64,000 nucleotides of DNA. It comes from Halopseudomonas pertucinogena. GTDB lineage: Bacteria > Pseudomonadota > Gammaproteobacteria > Pseudomonadales > Pseudomonadaceae. Shown here one piece after another: positions 18,406 through 25,797 of the stretch. The stretch spans positions 518,133-582,132 of the forward strand of contig NZ_BMNN01000002.1 of assembly GCF_014646575.1 (NCBI RefSeq). Direction: 5' to 3'. A model generated the notes under the pieces. That model made no database searches and was not told the origin of the DNA. It saw only the letters and a program-made list of their open reading frames with translations. Position 1 is the first letter of the stretch, and each line of letters begins with the position of its first letter. The position numbers were made by a program, and so were the translations under genes.

Positions 18406-18424
18406 CTATCGATCATATCGATAG
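18406..18424. promoter_or_regulatory. Perfect 8-3-8 palindrome upstream of FMN reductase gene
   Basis: CTATCGAT-CAT-ATCGATAG lies 10 bp after the pagL stop and about 120 bp before the reductase start. A second imperfect palindrome, CGCAT(7)ATGCG, follows at about 18427-18443. With no T-run these look more like operators than a terminator. Confidence 0.4.
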
Positions 18425-18541
18425 CTCGCATGCAAAATATGCGCTTTCATGATCGATACAGCTGTCCGATAATGGCGTCAGCACATCAACTTCAACTCGA
18501 GCAGCCCGGTACGCCGGGCTCACATAGAGACAAGGGCATAC

Positions 18542-19096
18542 ATGAACAGAACATATCATCTGGCTATTCTGGTCGGCAGCAACCGCCGCGAGTCCATCAA
18601 CCGTCAGCTGAGCGAGGCCATGGCCCGCCTGTTACCGGCCAATATCAAGGTCAGCTATCCGCAGATCGACGACCTGCCGCTGTATAACCTCGACCTGGAA
18701 GGCGAGCGCCCAGCCAGCGTTAACCGCTTCACCGATGAGATTCGTGCTGCCGACGGCGTACTCATCGTCACCCCCGAGCACAACCGCTCCCTGCCGGCGG
18801 TACTGAAAAACGCCATCGACTGGGGCTCCAAACCGATGGGCAGCAACGTCTGGTTCGACAAGCCCGTCGCCCTCACCGGCACCTCGCCGGGTGCTATCGG
18901 AACCGCGCTGGTGCAGCAACACCTGCGCCAGATCATGGGCATCCTCGGCTCGGTGGTGCTGGGCGGCGAAGCCTACGTGCAATTTCACCCCGAGTTGATT
19001 GATGCAAACGGGGATATCGGCCCGCAGAGCCGGGATTTTCTCCAGGGCTACCTGAACCGCTTCGTCACCCTGATAGAAAAGCTCGCCCCCCAATAA
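18542..19096 (+). CDS. NADPH-dependent FMN reductase / quinone reductase
   Basis: Cytoplasmic flavodoxin-fold reductase of the NADPH-dependent FMN reductase family (ChrR/YieF/azoreductase-like), which reduces quinones, chromate or flavins. The 184 residues show the FMN phosphate loop ILVGSNRRESINRQL near the start and the flavin-ring motif TPEHNRSLPAVLKNAIDWGSKP near residue 80, both typical. Length is normal. The start ATG follows AAGGGC. It stands alone, between pagL and the convergent phhB. An in vivo role in quinone detoxification would suit the aromatic catabolism genes nearby, but that is inference. Confidence 0.85.
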   Translation: MNRTYHLAILVGSNRRESINRQLSEAMARLLPANIKVSYPQIDDLPLYNLDLEGERPASVNRFTDEIRAADGVLIVTPEHNRSLPAVLKNAIDWGSKPMGSNVWFDKPVALTGTSPGAIGTALVQQHLRQIMGILGSVVLGGEAYVQFHPELIDANGDIGPQSRDFLQGYLNRFVTLIEKLAPQ

Positions 19097-19114
19097 CCCC
19101 AAAGCTATGCCGAA

Positions 19115-19156
19115 CTCCCGGGGCGCGCTCCGGGAGGGGCGAGTTCCACCTCGCCC
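19115..19156. terminator. Two consecutive hairpins between convergent genes
   Basis: CTCCCGG(8)CCGGGAG at 19115-19136 is followed at once by GGGCGAG-TTCCAC-CTCGCCC at 19137-19156. They lie between the reductase and phhB. Neither has a T-run. Confidence 0.4.
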
Positions 19157-19209
19157 ACTTGTGTCTGCCGCAACCACGCTGCGTCGAGGAGGACCTCGAC
19201 ACTCCAAAC

Positions 19210-19248
19210 GGTCAGCTCCCCGCGTTCACGGTCAGCTCCCCGCGTTCA
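19210..19248. repeat. 20-bp tandem duplication across the phhB stop codon
   Basis: GGTCAGCTCCCCGCGTTCA occurs at 19210-19228 and again at 19230-19248. The second copy holds the last phhB codons and its stop; the first is an extra copy just downstream. Confidence 0.8.
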
Positions 19249-19576
19249 ATTGATCGGTGCGCGCGGCCATGATGAAGTCATTGCGGTGCAGCCCTTTGAT
19301 CTTGTGCGTCCACCAGCGCACCGTGACCTTGCCGTATTCCAGTAGAATCGCCGGATGGTGGCCTTGTTCTTCCGCGAGCTGTCCTACCTGATTGGTAAAG
19401 GCCAGCGCAGCGGCAAAGTCCGCAAATGTGAATGCCCGGCGCAGCTGCGGTACACCCTCCTCTTCCACCTGTTCCCAATCCGGGATCTGCTGTCGCAGCT
19501 CCTGCGCCTGCTGCTCTGTCACCTTCGGCGCATCCGCCCGGCAGGCTTCGCACTGTTGTTCGCTGAGTTGACTCAT
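19232..19576 (-). CDS. phhB: Pterin-4a-carbinolamine dehydratase
   Basis: Dehydrates 4a-hydroxytetrahydrobiopterin so that the pterin cofactor of phenylalanine hydroxylase can be recycled. The 114-residue protein has the catalytic signature [25 protein letters not shown], with the two adjacent His residues and a third in WTH, and the usual length. I start it at 19576 ([13 protein letters not shown]), which has GGAGAG eight bases upstream and matches the usual N-terminus; the frame runs 20 codons further without support. No phhA is next to it. The last codons fall in a 20-bp tandem duplication. Confidence 0.9.
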   Translation of the reverse strand: MSQLSEQQCEACRADAPKVTEQQAQELRQQIPDWEQVEEEGVPQLRRAFTFADFAAALAFTNQVGQLAEEQGHHPAILLEYGKVTVRWWTHKIKGLHRNDFIMAARTDQLNAGS

Positions 19577-19629
19577 GGACGCTCTCCGTTGATTGATCCA
19601 AGCTGATACAGAGTAGACCAACCCCGTAT

Positions 19630-19657
19630 GGAACATTTCCCTGGGCTACTGCGTTAG
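19630..19657 (+). promoter_or_regulatory. Candidate ECF-type promoter for the sigma factor gene
   Basis: GGAAC (19630-19634) followed after about 17 bp by CGTTAG resembles the GGAAC/GTC-type -35/-10 of ECF sigma factors. It lies about 30 bp before the sigma gene and would make it autoregulated. Confidence 0.35.
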
Positions 19658-19685
19658 ACAAGCAAGGGATAACCAGAGAGAGCAC

Positions 19686-20237
19686 ATGCAGACTGACGGA
19701 CAGCTGATTCGCCGAGCCCAGGCGGGAGACAGCCAGGCGTTCGGCGCTTTGGTGCAGCAGCATCAAGGGCGGGTGTACTCCTTTACCCGGCGCCTGTGCA
19801 GCAACCCTGACCATGCACTGGATATTACTCAGGACACCTTTATCAAGGCCTGGCAAGCGCTCCCTGACTGGCGTCCCGAAGCGCGATTCGAAACCTGGTT
19901 GCTGCGCATTGCCCGCAACACGGCCATCGATGGTCTGCGCCGCGGCCGACATGAGCCCGAACCCCTGCCGGACGATGCTGTACTGGTCGATCACGGGCCG
20001 TCACCGTTGCGCCAGCTGGAAAGCAGCCGCCGCATCGCCCAGCTGGAAACATTGCTGGCTCAGCTGCCATTGGCCCAGCGCGAGGTCATCTTGCTGCGCG
20101 AGCTGGAAGGCCTTTCCTATCAGGAGCTGGCTGCGGCACTGGACATCAGCGAAGGCACGGTCAAGTCACGCCTGGCCCGCGCCCGCAGCGCACTGCTCGA
20201 AGCACGCCACAACACCACAGGAGCATCAGATGAATGA
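19686..20237 (+). CDS. ECF-subfamily RNA polymerase sigma factor
   Basis: Alternative sigma-70 family factor for an extracytoplasmic stress. The 183 residues contain region 2 (DHALDITQDTFIKAWQALPDWRPEARFETWLLRIARNTAIDGLRR) and region 4 (LPLAQREVILLRELEGLSYQELAAALDISEGTVKSRLARARSAL), with no other domain. The next gene, overlapping by 8 bp, is a zinc-finger anti-sigma factor, and the third is a periplasmic sensor-like protein, so the unit is a complete signalling cassette. The signal is not evident; metal or envelope stress is likely from the third gene. Confidence 0.9.
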   Translation: MQTDGQLIRRAQAGDSQAFGALVQQHQGRVYSFTRRLCSNPDHALDITQDTFIKAWQALPDWRPEARFETWLLRIARNTAIDGLRRGRHEPEPLPDDAVLVDHGPSPLRQLESSRRIAQLETLLAQLPLAQREVILLRELEGLSYQELAAALDISEGTVKSRLARARSALLEARHNTTGASDE

Positions 20238-20667
20238 ACATCCGGACATCAGCCAGCTGTCCGCCCATCTCGATGGCGAGCTGGACAGCACAGAAACAGC
20301 CCGGGTCAGCGGCCATTTACTCAGCTGTCCTGCCTGCCAGCAGCAGTACCGGGGCCTGCGCGACCTGAGCAGCGATATGAACCAGTTGCCCATGCTCACG
20401 CCCGAGCTGGATATCACGGCGCTGCTCGGACAGCTCCCGCAGCGCCAGCATCCGGTGCCTGCACAAAGCCACTGGCGTCGGGCGCTACCCGGCGCGGCAG
20501 CCGCGGCATCACTGGTGCTGGGCCTGTTAATCGGTGCGGGATTGGATGCACCCGCCCCCACCACCCATGAACCAGCCTTCGCGGCACTGGCGATTCTGGA
20601 CAGCACGCCGCCGGGTGCCCTGTGCCGTCAGCCCGAGCTCTGCTATTTACAGGAGAAACAGCAATGA
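20230..20667 (+). CDS. Zinc-finger anti-sigma factor
   Basis: Inner-membrane anti-sigma factor for the preceding gene. The 145 residues begin with a ZAS domain: His29, Cys33 and Cys36 in HLLSCPAC form the H-x3-C-x2-C core. One transmembrane helix follows (AAAAASLVLGLLIGAGL, about residues 88-105) and a short periplasmic tail. I place the start at the ATG of MNEHPDIS, which overlaps the sigma gene by 8 bp; the frame is open further upstream but would lie inside the sigma gene. It overlaps the next gene by 4 bp. Confidence 0.82.
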   Translation: MNEHPDISQLSAHLDGELDSTETARVSGHLLSCPACQQQYRGLRDLSSDMNQLPMLTPELDITALLGQLPQRQHPVPAQSHWRRALPGAAAAASLVLGLLIGAGLDAPAPTTHEPAFAALAILDSTPPGALCRQPELCYLQEKQQ

Positions 20668-21122
20668 AGATCACCACCCTGCGCCTGGCGCTGACCCTGT
20701 CTATGCTGTTCAACCTTGGTGTAGTCGGGGCTTTGAGCTGGCAGCAATTTACCGAACACCAGCGCTCGCAGCCCGGCGAACCGCTGCTGGTAAGGGAGCT
20801 GCAGCTCAACGATGAGCAACGCCAGCGCTGGCAGGACACCGAAGAACCTTTTCTGCGCGAGCTGACCCAGTCCGGTCTGGTGATTGAGCAGCAACGCAAT
20901 CAACTGATCGAAAGCATCTTTGCCGAGCAACTGGACCACCAGCGTATCGCCACAGCACAGACAGCGCTTGCCGAACAGCAGAACCATCAGCAACGCCTGG
21001 TCATTGATCAGTTGCTGCGCGAGCGGGAGATTCTGAACGGGGCCCAGCGCCAGCGGCTGGCACAGCTGTTGAAGCACGACTCGTCACTGTCTTCGCACGC
21101 GGAAATGCTGCATAACGAATGA
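20664..21122 (+). CDS. Membrane-anchored periplasmic sensor, CnrX/Spy-like
   Basis: Probably the signal-sensing partner of the sigma/anti-sigma pair. The 152 residues have an N-terminal anchor (TLRLALTLSMLFNLGVVGALSW) and a wholly helical, Gln/Glu/Leu-rich periplasmic part with ELQLNDEQRQRWQ, like the LTxxQ-type repeats of Spy/CpxP and the CnrX heavy-metal sensors. CnrX occurs with CnrY and CnrH in the same three-part arrangement. No His/Met metal cluster stands out, so metal sensing is not shown. The start ATG has AGGAGA upstream and overlaps the anti-sigma stop. Confidence 0.65.
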   Translation: MKITTLRLALTLSMLFNLGVVGALSWQQFTEHQRSQPGEPLLVRELQLNDEQRQRWQDTEEPFLRELTQSGLVIEQQRNQLIESIFAEQLDHQRIATAQTALAEQQNHQQRLVIDQLLREREILNGAQRQRLAQLLKHDSSLSSHAEMLHNE

Positions 21123-21222
21123 CATTCAACAAGCAATGGAACAAAACCGGGGGCAGGTTCGTTAGTAGATATGAAGCCGGTCACAATAGCTGACCACCCC
21201 TCTTTCAGACTCGAGGTACATT

Positions 21223-21717
21223 ATGAAAATCAAAGCACGCCAAGCTGCCATTCCCTTTGCCCTGACGACTGCCCTGCTGTTTTGCGGGGTCAGCCTGGCG
21301 GCAGACAACGCGGCCCTCCACGATCATGACCATGGAGATGCCTCTTTCGAGTTGCAACTGGATAACGGCCAGAAGTGGGCCATCGATCCTCCGCTGCGCA
21401 AGGCGATGAACGATATCAACGGGGCGATGCGCTCGTCACTGGAGGCAATTCACCAGGATCGCCTGTCAGACGAGGATTACGCCGCACTGGCCAATCAGGT
21501 GAATGACGGTGTCGCCTATATGGTTGCCAATTGTGAACTGCCACCCGATGCCGATGCCCAGTTGCACATGGTCATCGCCCAGCTGATGGCTGGCTCGCAG
21601 AAGATGACAGGCGACAGCGATGCGTCCGCCCGTGATGGGGCAGTACAGGTGCTCGGCGCCCTCGATGCCTATGCACAGTACTTCGATCACGCGGATTTTG
21701 TGCCCGCTGCGCACTGA
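21223..21717 (+). CDS. Periplasmic protein of unknown function with His-rich N-terminus
   Basis: I do not recognise a characterised family; similar small exported proteins are sometimes annotated DnrO, from memory. The 164-residue precursor has a clear signal peptide ending VSLAAD, then HDHDHGD, a possible metal-binding patch, and a helical remainder (LRKAMNDINGAMRSSLEAIHQDRLSDEDYAALANQVNDGVAYMVANCELPPDADAQLHMVIAQLMAGSQ). A single Cys and spaced His residues could add a metal site. It stands alone, 100 bp after the sigma cassette and before a strong terminator. Regulation by that sigma factor is possible but not shown. Confidence 0.6.
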   Translation: MKIKARQAAIPFALTTALLFCGVSLAADNAALHDHDHGDASFELQLDNGQKWAIDPPLRKAMNDINGAMRSSLEAIHQDRLSDEDYAALANQVNDGVAYMVANCELPPDADAQLHMVIAQLMAGSQKMTGDSDASARDGAVQVLGALDAYAQYFDHADFVPAAH

Positions 21718-21740
21718 TCACCGCCCTCATCCTGATCCGG

Positions 21741-21770
21741 ACCGGCGCGCAGCTGCGCGCCGGTTTTTTT
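21741..21770 (+). terminator. Rho-independent terminator
   Basis: Perfect 24-base palindrome, arms ACCGGCGCGCAG and CTGCGCGCCGGT, followed by a run of T, 24 bp after the His-rich periplasmic protein gene. Confidence 0.9.
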
Positions 21771-21844
21771 CTGCCTAGCCTGGAGAATCCCCGGGTTCTG
21801 GCCAACAATTGGGGCATGCCATTCACTACTGTCGAGTACCTGCC

Positions 21845-22312
21845 ATGACGACCAACGCCGCCACCGGCCAGACCACCATCGATACAGCCACCGGCGCAAC
21901 AGACCTGAGTGAGTTCGAGCGTCGCAACTACAGCGGTGATCAGGATGAGCAGAGCGCTTTCGAACGGCTGGTCACATCATGCAAGGAAGTGGCCCGCCAC
22001 CTGCGCGCCCAAGGGCCCGGGGTGGTAGCGGTTATCGCGGATCACGTGTGCTGGGTGTCGCCGCTCTTTACCGCCGAAGAGCCTTTAGTATCCGCGCTGG
22101 GCAAGGACCTGACGCGCACCGAGTTCACCTACGCGTTTTTTCCTTCCCATACCGAAGACCTGACAGCCCGGGAGCTGGATGACATTTCCGATGCGGTTCA
22201 GTCCTGGCTGGATGATCCGGTATTCCAGCCCCTGAACCAGACGGAACTGGACAAGGCGGTGCCGGTGATCATCGAACGCTGGACGGATGACGACTGCAGA
22301 TATCTGCCCTGA
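21845..22312 (+). CDS. Conserved protein of unknown function
   Basis: Unrecognised cytoplasmic protein of about 155 residues, acidic, with no signal peptide or membrane segment. The middle (FERLVTSCKEVARHLRAQGPGVVAVIADHVCWVSPLFTAEEPLVSALGKDLTRTEFTYAFFPSHTEDLTARELDDISDAVQSWLDDPVFQPL) looks like a compact alpha/beta domain. The codon pattern is like the neighbours', so I think it is real. The start is uncertain: ATG at 21845 gives MTTNAATG, and a TTG at 21809 would add 12 residues. It ends just before a shared terminator. Confidence 0.6.
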   Translation: MTTNAATGQTTIDTATGATDLSEFERRNYSGDQDEQSAFERLVTSCKEVARHLRAQGPGVVAVIADHVCWVSPLFTAEEPLVSALGKDLTRTEFTYAFFPSHTEDLTARELDDISDAVQSWLDDPVFQPLNQTELDKAVPVIIERWTDDDCRYLP

Positions 22313-22320
22313 AACGACAA

Positions 22321-22351
22321 AGGGCGGAGCCGGTCACACCGGCTCCGCCCT
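22321..22351. terminator. Bidirectional terminator hairpin
   Basis: AGGGCGGAGCCGG-TCACA-CCGGCTCCGCCCT, a 13-bp perfect stem with a 5-base loop, between two convergent genes. Confidence 0.75.
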
Positions 22352-22371
22352 ACAGGTCAGCCTGAACTGCC

Positions 22372-23109
22372 TCAGAATGCCATGCCCAGGGTCACGCCCA
22401 CTTCGTTGCTTTCCAGCTCGGTGTTTGCGGCCAGTTCGCGGCGATCATCCAGTTCATAGTTGGTCTGAGTGTAGTACACACCCGCGGTGAAGCCGTTGTC
22501 CCAGAGGAAGTTCAACTCCGCGTAGGGGTTGAACTTGTCCTTCAGGTCCACGGTTTCACTGCCGACACCGTCGAGCTTGACCTTGGCTTCCCCTTCGATG
22601 CTGTAACGGGTACCCACTTCCAGGCGGGTGATCACGTTGTTGCCGCGATGGTGCAGGCCGAGAGCCGCCTTGGCAAAGGGACTCTTGTTGCTCAGCTCGA
22701 CATCCCCTGCACGACGGTCATCCATCTCGAAGCGGGTCCAGTCATAACCGGCACCTACCAGAACGTCGAAGTTGGTGTTGTTATTGAGCGGCATGCGCAT
22801 GCCCAGGTCCAGGTCCGCACGGGCGTCCTTCACCTCGTCATCGCCATGCTCGCCGTAACGGGCGTTGGCACCAATCTGAAAGATGACACCGGGGCCACCG
22901 GTCATCTTGTTGCCAAAGTTGTAGTACACACCAACCTTGCCCACATCTTCATCACGGCCGTCGACTCTGTCGTTATCCGAGTTCAGCTCATAATCGTTAT
23001 AGGCACCAATAAGCCCCAGATTGGAAATGGGCTGTTCCGCCGCCATGGCAAGCGGGCTCAGAATCATACCGACAGCCGAAGCCTGAATCAGAGTAGTGCG
23101 AAGGCGCAT
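22372..23109 (-). CDS. Outer-membrane beta-barrel protein
   Basis: Predicted outer-membrane protein of 245 residues. A signal peptide ends at AMAAEQ; the rest alternates polar and hydrophobic residues with many Asp/Asn turns (GAYNDYELNSDNDRVDGRDEDVGKVGVYYNFG, GTRYSIEGEAKVKLDG) and ends with Phe (VGVTLGMAF), the usual barrel-assembly signal. I start it at 23109 (MRLRTTLIQ), where GAGGA precedes the ATG; the frame is open far upstream but that part is antisense to cmoM. The number of strands, perhaps ten, and the function are unknown. Confidence 0.75.
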   Translation of the reverse strand: MRLRTTLIQASAVGMILSPLAMAAEQPISNLGLIGAYNDYELNSDNDRVDGRDEDVGKVGVYYNFGNKMTGGPGVIFQIGANARYGEHGDDEVKDARADLDLGMRMPLNNNTNFDVLVGAGYDWTRFEMDDRRAGDVELSNKSPFAKAALGLHHRGNNVITRLEVGTRYSIEGEAKVKLDGVGSETVDLKDKFNPYAELNFLWDNGFTAGVYYTQTNYELDDRRELAANTELESNEVGVTLGMAF

Positions 23110-23253
23110 AGGAATTTCCTCTTTGTTTTTGCCTGAGTAACTACCGACAGATCCGGATTTATTTAGTTCGACTTTTCCAGCGTGTCCGGTCACGAAAATG
23201 TCGACCGGATCGCTCTGGTATACTCGGCTCCCCGAAAAACCCGAGAGCAGGCC

Positions 23254-24036
23254 GTGACCGACCGCTACTTCGATCAGCTGGGCAGCCACTTCGCCCGCAA
23301 GATCTACTCCAGCCCGAAGGGCGCCATCCGCCTTGCCGTGCTCACCCGCGATCTGCAGGTGTGGATCCCGGAGATCGGGCGTCAGGACTCGCCGCTGCGA
23401 GTGCTGGATGTGGGTGCCGGTCTCGGCCATATCAGCGAATGGCTGCTGAACCGGGGCCACCACCTGACGGTGAGCGAGCCGTCGAGCGAGATGCTGGCAG
23501 CGGCGCGCAGCCGGCTGGATGAGGTACCGCTCCGGCCCCGCCAGACCCTGAGCTACCTGCCCCTGCCACTGCAGGAACTGCCGGCCCATACCGGCCAGCA
23601 CGATCTGGTCATCTGCCATGCGGTGCTGGAATGGCTGGCGGATCCCGCCGCGGCCCTGGTCCACCTGCGGCAACTGGTCAGCCCCGGGGGCGCGGTGTCG
23701 CTGGCGTTCTATAACCGCGATGCACTGATCTACAAGAACCTCATCAAGGGCCAGTTCCGCAAGTTGCAACGCAATCAGCTGGCCGGTGAAGGCAAGCGCA
23801 GCCTCACCCCACAGCAACCCCTGGACCCCCGCCAGGTTCGGCAGTGGATGGGCGAGGCCGGCTTCGATTGTGTGCATCAGACGGGCGTGCGGGTATTTCA
23901 TGACTATATGCCCGAGCCGTTCAGGTCCGAGGCCGATGAGCAGCAGGTGATCGAGCAGGAGCTGCACTACAGCACCCATCCCGCCTACCTGCATCTGGGG
24001 CGCTATCTGCACTGCTGGCTCAGGCCCGGGCGCTGA
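23254..24036 (+). CDS. cmoM: tRNA 5-carboxymethoxyuridine methyltransferase
   Basis: SAM-dependent methyltransferase that converts cmo5U34 to mcmo5U34 in tRNAs. The 260 residues begin VTDRYFDQLGSHFARKIYSSPKG, like E. coli CmoM, and continue with the SAM site VLDVGAGLGHISEWL, the FHAVLEW-type motif (CHAVLEWLADP), and the family-specific TGVRVFHDYM and LGRYLHCW. I choose the GTG at 23254 because GAGAGCAGG lies upstream and the homologues start there; the frame is open to 23182. It converges with the MATE exporter gene, 6 bp apart. Confidence 0.87.
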   Translation: MTDRYFDQLGSHFARKIYSSPKGAIRLAVLTRDLQVWIPEIGRQDSPLRVLDVGAGLGHISEWLLNRGHHLTVSEPSSEMLAAARSRLDEVPLRPRQTLSYLPLPLQELPAHTGQHDLVICHAVLEWLADPAAALVHLRQLVSPGGAVSLAFYNRDALIYKNLIKGQFRKLQRNQLAGEGKRSLTPQQPLDPRQVRQWMGEAGFDCVHQTGVRVFHDYMPEPFRSEADEQQVIEQELHYSTHPAYLHLGRYLHCWLRPGR

Positions 24037-24042
24037 GCATCC

Positions 24043-25398
24043 TCAAACCGGCGGATGCATCCAGCGGTCACGCCGCCACAGCCAGACGAACCAGCCGCCG
24101 AGCAGTACGCCGCGGGCCAGCATGAACAGGTAGAAGCCCAGCCACACGCCGTGGTTGCCGGCTCCCTGCAGCAGCCAGGCCGCGGGCACGTAGATGAACA
24201 GCACTGCCAGCAACATCGCGTTGCGCATGGCGCGGGCCCGGGTCGCACCGATGAACAGCCCGTCCAGCAGATAGCTCCACACCGCCACCAGGGGCATCCA
24301 GGCCATCCACGGCAGGTAGGTAGAGGCGACGTCGCGGATAGACTCCACCGAGGTCAGCAGGCTGATGATCCAGTCGCCGAACAGGTTGAATGTCAGCACG
24401 AAGCCTGCCCCCACCACCAGCGACCAGAAGGTGCTCACCACCAGCACCCGCTTCAGCGCCTGGCGGTTGCGCTGGCCCAGCGCGTGGCCGCCGAGCGCCT
24501 CGACAGCGTGGGCCAGGCCATCCAGACCGTGGGAGGTGATCATCAGGAAGTTCAGCAGTACCGCATTGGCGGCCACCACCGAGTCGCCCATCCGCGCGCC
24601 CTGGAGCACCAGCAGGTAGAACACCAGTTCCAGCGCCAGAGTGCGGATCAGGATGTCCCGGTTGACCCGCAACAGGGGCGCGGCACCGCGCAGGCGCAGG
24701 GCGTCCCCCCAGGCCATCACCCCCGGATAACGCACCAGCACCGGGCGCAGCAGCCAGAGGCCGAGCAGCAGACCGGCGTAATCGCCCACCACGGTGGCCC
24801 AGGCCGCGCCGGCCACGCCCCAGCCCAGCACCACCACGAACAGCACGTCGAGGGCGATGTTGGTGAGGTTGGCGGTGAGCAGCATGAACAGCGGCGCCCG
24901 TCCACGCTGCGCGCCGATGAACCAGCCAATGAGAACGAAGTTGCCCAGCGCCGCAGGCAGGCTGACAAGCCGGATGTTGAAGTAGATGCGTGCCTGTTCC
25001 AGCAGCGCCTCGCTGCTGTCGATGAAATGCAGTGCGGCGCGCAGCAACGGCTCGTTGACCAGCCACACCAGCAGCGCCAGCAGCACGGCCAGCCACAGTG
25101 CCTGCAGCAGCACCAGCCGCAGACGGTTGCCATCCCGGGCGCCACAGGCCTGGGCCGCGAAACCGGTGGTGCCCATCCGCAGGAAGCCCGCGGCCCAGAG
25201 TATGAAGGTGATCAGCGTGGCGCCCACCGCCACCCCGCCGAGATAGTGGGCACCATCCAGGTGGCCGACCACGGCGGTATCCACCAGCCCGACCAGCGGC
25301 ACACTGATGTTGGAAAGGATCATCGGCGTCGCCAGGCCCCACACCTGACGATGGGTCGGCCTGTGGCGAGCCGCCGCGAAGAGCCCGGACAGCGTCAC
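24043..25398 (-). CDS. MATE-family exporter (DinF type)
   Basis: Inner-membrane cation-coupled exporter, 451 residues with about twelve hydrophobic helices in two six-helix halves. It opens with THRQVWGLATPMILSNISVPLVGLVDTAVVGHL, typical of the DinF branch of MATE transporters, and has the family's Gly/Pro-rich helix boundaries. The substrate is unknown; DinF proteins are linked to oxidative and bile-salt stress. It is preceded on the same strand by the YciH and DUF2333 genes at short spacing. Confidence 0.87.
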   Translation of the reverse strand: MTLSGLFAAARHRPTHRQVWGLATPMILSNISVPLVGLVDTAVVGHLDGAHYLGGVAVGATLITFILWAAGFLRMGTTGFAAQACGARDGNRLRLVLLQALWLAVLLALLVWLVNEPLLRAALHFIDSSEALLEQARIYFNIRLVSLPAALGNFVLIGWFIGAQRGRAPLFMLLTANLTNIALDVLFVVVLGWGVAGAAWATVVGDYAGLLLGLWLLRPVLVRYPGVMAWGDALRLRGAAPLLRVNRDILIRTLALELVFYLLVLQGARMGDSVVAANAVLLNFLMITSHGLDGLAHAVEALGGHALGQRNRQALKRVLVVSTFWSLVVGAGFVLTFNLFGDWIISLLTSVESIRDVASTYLPWMAWMPLVAVWSYLLDGLFIGATRARAMRNAMLLAVLFIYVPAAWLLQGAGNHGVWLGFYLFMLARGVLLGGWFVWLWRRDRWMHPPV

Positions 25399-25422
25399 GG
25401 AAAGAGAACCGCCGTCACGACA

Positions 25423-25794
25423 TCAGCCGCCGGCTCTTCTGGTCTTGAATCCCTCGGCGGCAAGCCACTCGCAGAGCATGTCCGCCCGGTCGCCCTGAAT
25501 CTCGATCACGCCGTCGACTACCGAGCCGCCGCAGCCGCAGCGGGCCTTGATGCGCTTGGCCAGCGCTTTCAGCTCGGCGGCGGGCAGCGCCAGGCCGCTG
25601 ATGGTGGTGACTGTCTTGCCGCCGCGCCCCTTGGTTTCCCGACGGATTCGGGCAACGCCATCACCCGCCGGCGGCTGCGGTTCGCCGCAGCTGCATTCGG
25701 CCTGGGGTTGGCGGCACTCGGGACACATGCGGCCGCTGTCGGTGGAAAAGACCAGCCCACCAAGGCCGCCGAAACCTGTCTGACGCTTGCTCAT
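25423..25794 (-). CDS. yciH: SUI1/eIF1-like translation factor YciH
   Basis: Small protein of the eIF1/SUI1 family, which in bacteria affects start-codon selection on the ribosome. The 123 residues have an N-terminal cysteine cluster (CPECRQPQAECSCGE), possibly zinc-binding, then the SUI1 core GRGGKTVTTISGLALPAAELKALAKRIKARCGCGGSVVDGVIEIQGDRADMLCEWLAAEGF. Length is normal for YciH. It starts 3 bp after the DUF2333 gene and precedes the MATE gene, so the three probably share a transcript. Confidence 0.87.
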   Translation of the reverse strand: MSKRQTGFGGLGGLVFSTDSGRMCPECRQPQAECSCGEPQPPAGDGVARIRRETKGRGGKTVTTISGLALPAAELKALAKRIKARCGCGGSVVDGVIEIQGDRADMLCEWLAAEGFKTRRAGG

Positions 25795-25797
25795 GCC

